Shown here piece after piece: positions 62,649 to 64,000 of a DNA stretch of 64,000 nt (position 1 is its first letter; each line of letters begins with the position of its first letter). The stretch comes from Candidatus Zixiibacteriota bacterium (GTDB lineage: Bacteria; Zixibacteria; MSB-5A5; GN15; FEB-12). The position numbers and the translations under genes were made by a program. Location of the stretch: assembly GCA_024278935.1 (NCBI GenBank), contig JAJRSF010000007.1:1-64000 (forward strand), in the 5' to 3' direction. The notes beneath the pieces were generated by a model. The model ran no database searches. It was given only the letters and a program-made list of their open reading frames with translations, and was not told where the DNA came from.

Positions 62649-64000
62649 TATTTCACCACCGCTACTTTGATACGGGCATACTCACCGGTTGTTTTATTTA
62701 TTATAGATGCGATATAAACTCCATTGAGCACCATATCCCCCGAATTATTACGACCATCCCATTCAATTATGTTTTCACCAAGTAAAGCACCATGTGAACC
62801 TGCCGGATAATTTGCCCGAAATACTTCCTCACCGGTCAAAGTAAACATCTGAAATTCTATTGGTGTATCTTCGGTAAGTTCATAAGCAAACTGGACAGGT
62901 TTGATAAGAGGGTTAAACGGATTGTTCTCAATGATAAAAGACTCATCCAAACTATTCCCTTTTAAAACTATTTGATAAGAAAGAATATCAGATCCACCGC
63001 TCGATGTAATCAAAACATCCTGCCCGACATTCGGACCATCAATATACTTTGCCTTAAAACTTGTCAATGGAATTTCAAGGAGAATATCTTTATAACTGGA
63101 TTCTTTAAACTCAGCTTCCATAACAATCGTTCTTGTTTCTTGTGGAGCTATAATAAAATTGTCAAACCAGAACATCAGCTCATTGCCACCTGCTGTAGTA
63201 ATAGTCAGCTTCTCTTCGTTTTCAAAAAAGGATGTATTCCCGCTAGCAATAATATCTCTCGCTTCGATGGCAATGTGTGACGATGTAAACAGTTTCAGGT
63301 CTATCAACTCAAGCTCTATTGAATTGAGAGATGAATTACTGTTGTTTGTGATAGAGATTTCAAAAAGTTCTTTTATTCGACCCGGTAAAACAAGATTAGT
63401 GCCAAGCGTCGTTGCTTCTACAATTATTTCAGCAGAACTGGAAACTGAAAGAACCGTGAATTCAAAAGATTCATTTAATATTTTTGCAGGAGCGTTATAA
63501 TTTTTATCTATTGGTAGTTCAGTCACTAAAAATGAGAACTGCATGGTAGCATCTTTTAAAGGAGCTATAAATTCAAATTCGATTGTAGAGTCAGAACAGA
63601 ACAAGCCCATAAATGTATCCGGTTGATTAGAATTTAAACCGCTTACTATAAATTGATAATTTCCATCTGCAACATCGGCAGTTCCGTTGTTTACAAAATC
63701 AAGCTGCACATGAAATTGTTCCCCTTGGCTGACAACAACACCTTCGGCATTTTCTATTCCATTAATCCGATAATTAATTGCGATCAATGCTTCATCTTCA
63801 ATGATTAAATAGGCTGAATTATTTATCGGTGCTATCATTCCAATCGAATTATCGAATACATCAACTCGAAATCCTTCCGGCAAGTCTTGAGAAACCGACG
63901 ATGCCGTCACATCAAAAAGTACCGTAACAGTATCAAATGGCGTCAGGTTATAAGCTGACAGAATCGGATTATTTATTACAGATGAACCGTCGATTGATTT
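62648..64000 (-). CDS. Secreted surface protein with FlgD-like/T9SS C-terminal module (partial, 5' end outside)
   Basis: The frame is open to the window edge: codons upstream of a GTG at 63910 still read as protein (SAYNLTPFDTVTVLFDV), so the true start lies outside. Beta-sandwich repeats fill the protein (for example VQLDFVNNGTADVADGNYQFI), and the end FIIENNPFNPLIKPVQFAYEL...LNGVYIASIINKTTGEYARIKVAVV is the FlgD-like/T9SS sorting module. Its stop overlaps the PorV-like gene start (TAATG), so the two are translationally coupled. Confidence 0.8.
   Translation of the reverse strand, partial: KSIDGSSVINNPILSAYNLTPFDTVTVLFDVTASSVSQDLPEGFRVDVFDNSIGMIAPINNSAYLIIEDEALIAINYRINGIENAEGVVVSQGEQFHVQLDFVNNGTADVADGNYQFIVSGLNSNQPDTFMGLFCSDSTIEFEFIAPLKDATMQFSFLVTELPIDKNYNAPAKILNESFEFTVLSVSSSAEIIVEATTLGTNLVLPGRIKELFEISITNNSNSSLNSIELELIDLKLFTSSHIAIEARDIIASGNTSFFENEEKLTITTAGGNELMFWFDNFIIAPQETRTIVMEAEFKESSYKDILLEIPLTSFKAKYIDGPNVGQDVLITSSGGSDILSYQIVLKGNSLDESFIIENNPFNPLIKPVQFAYELTEDTPIEFQMFTLTGEEVFRANYPAGSHGALLGENIIEWDGRNNSGDMVLNGVYIASIINKTTGEYARIKVAVVK

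Noticed and set aside
1-64000. tRNA or rRNA genes
   Set aside because: I searched by eye for the T-loop GTTCGAATC pattern and conserved rRNA blocks and saw none; the GGTTCG at 7464 belongs to the FMN riboswitch.

Overview
The window looks like a chromosomal segment of a low-GC, Gram-negative, diderm bacterium of the FCB group. A candidate phylum such as Zixibacteria or a relative is my best guess, but this is inference. The evidence: secreted proteins end in an NYPNPFN-type FlgD/T9SS-like C-terminal module (35194-38064 and 62648-64000), there is a PorV/PorQ-like outer-membrane protein, lipoproteins and LysM lytic transglycosylase are present, and a 31-residue Lys/Arg-rich COX24-type protein sits next to HU. 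Almost all genes lie on the minus strand in tight operons with TAATG or ATGA overlaps. I saw no rRNA, tRNA, CRISPR array or prophage.

Layout. 1-3.4 kb is accessory DNA: a 20-bp tandem repeat, several hairpins, and an RHS-core/C-terminal-domain cassette with a lipoprotein gene and a displaced RHS core fragment, all bracketed by a 33-nt inverted repeat. 3.4-7.5 kb is a riboflavin operon (ribD-ribE-ribAB-ribH-nusB) led by an FMN riboswitch. 7.5-13.9 kb holds three GAF/histidine-kinase genes, two of them cut by in-frame stops. 14.1-20.5 kb carries a lipoprotein, rnhC-like, efp, an NtrB-like kinase, prepilin peptidase, rsmE and prmA; 20.5-25.5 kb is the hrcA-grpE-dnaK-dnaJ heat-shock operon. 25.7-30.8 kb encodes secreted basic low-complexity proteins, a fibronectin-type lipoprotein, an NtrC-type regulator and a beta-barrel protein. 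31-33.8 kb (plus strand) is purD-purE and a TPR protein. 33.9-42 kb: a triple-repeat secreted protein, a 956-residue sorted surface protein, COX24-like, HU, SppA and a MltD-like lytic transglycosylase. 42-50 kb: miaA, mutL, a broken mutS, a SPOR/TPR protein, lapB and lapA. 50.9-64 kb: an exopolysaccharide module (deacetylase, CapB-type tyrosine kinase, two TPR proteins, Wzc/Wzz-like, Wza-like) preceded by a broken diguanylate cyclase, a STAS protein with a frameshift, a fused RsbW-kinase/SpoIIE-phosphatase sensor, a PorV-TPR fusion and a partial surface protein.

How the parts fit. The 50.9-60.8 kb block reads as a regulated polysaccharide secretion unit: a membrane partner-switching protein, an antagonist STAS protein and a GGDEF protein upstream of Wza/Wzc/CapB. 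The most striking window-wide feature is a set of lesions. Four in-frame stop codons each have convincing coding sequence on both sides, and all four fit a C-to-T change of a glutamine codon. Two single-base homopolymer frameshifts occur as well. mutS itself carries one lesion of each kind. A mismatch-repair-deficient lineage would explain this, and so would sequencing or assembly error; the sequence alone cannot decide.
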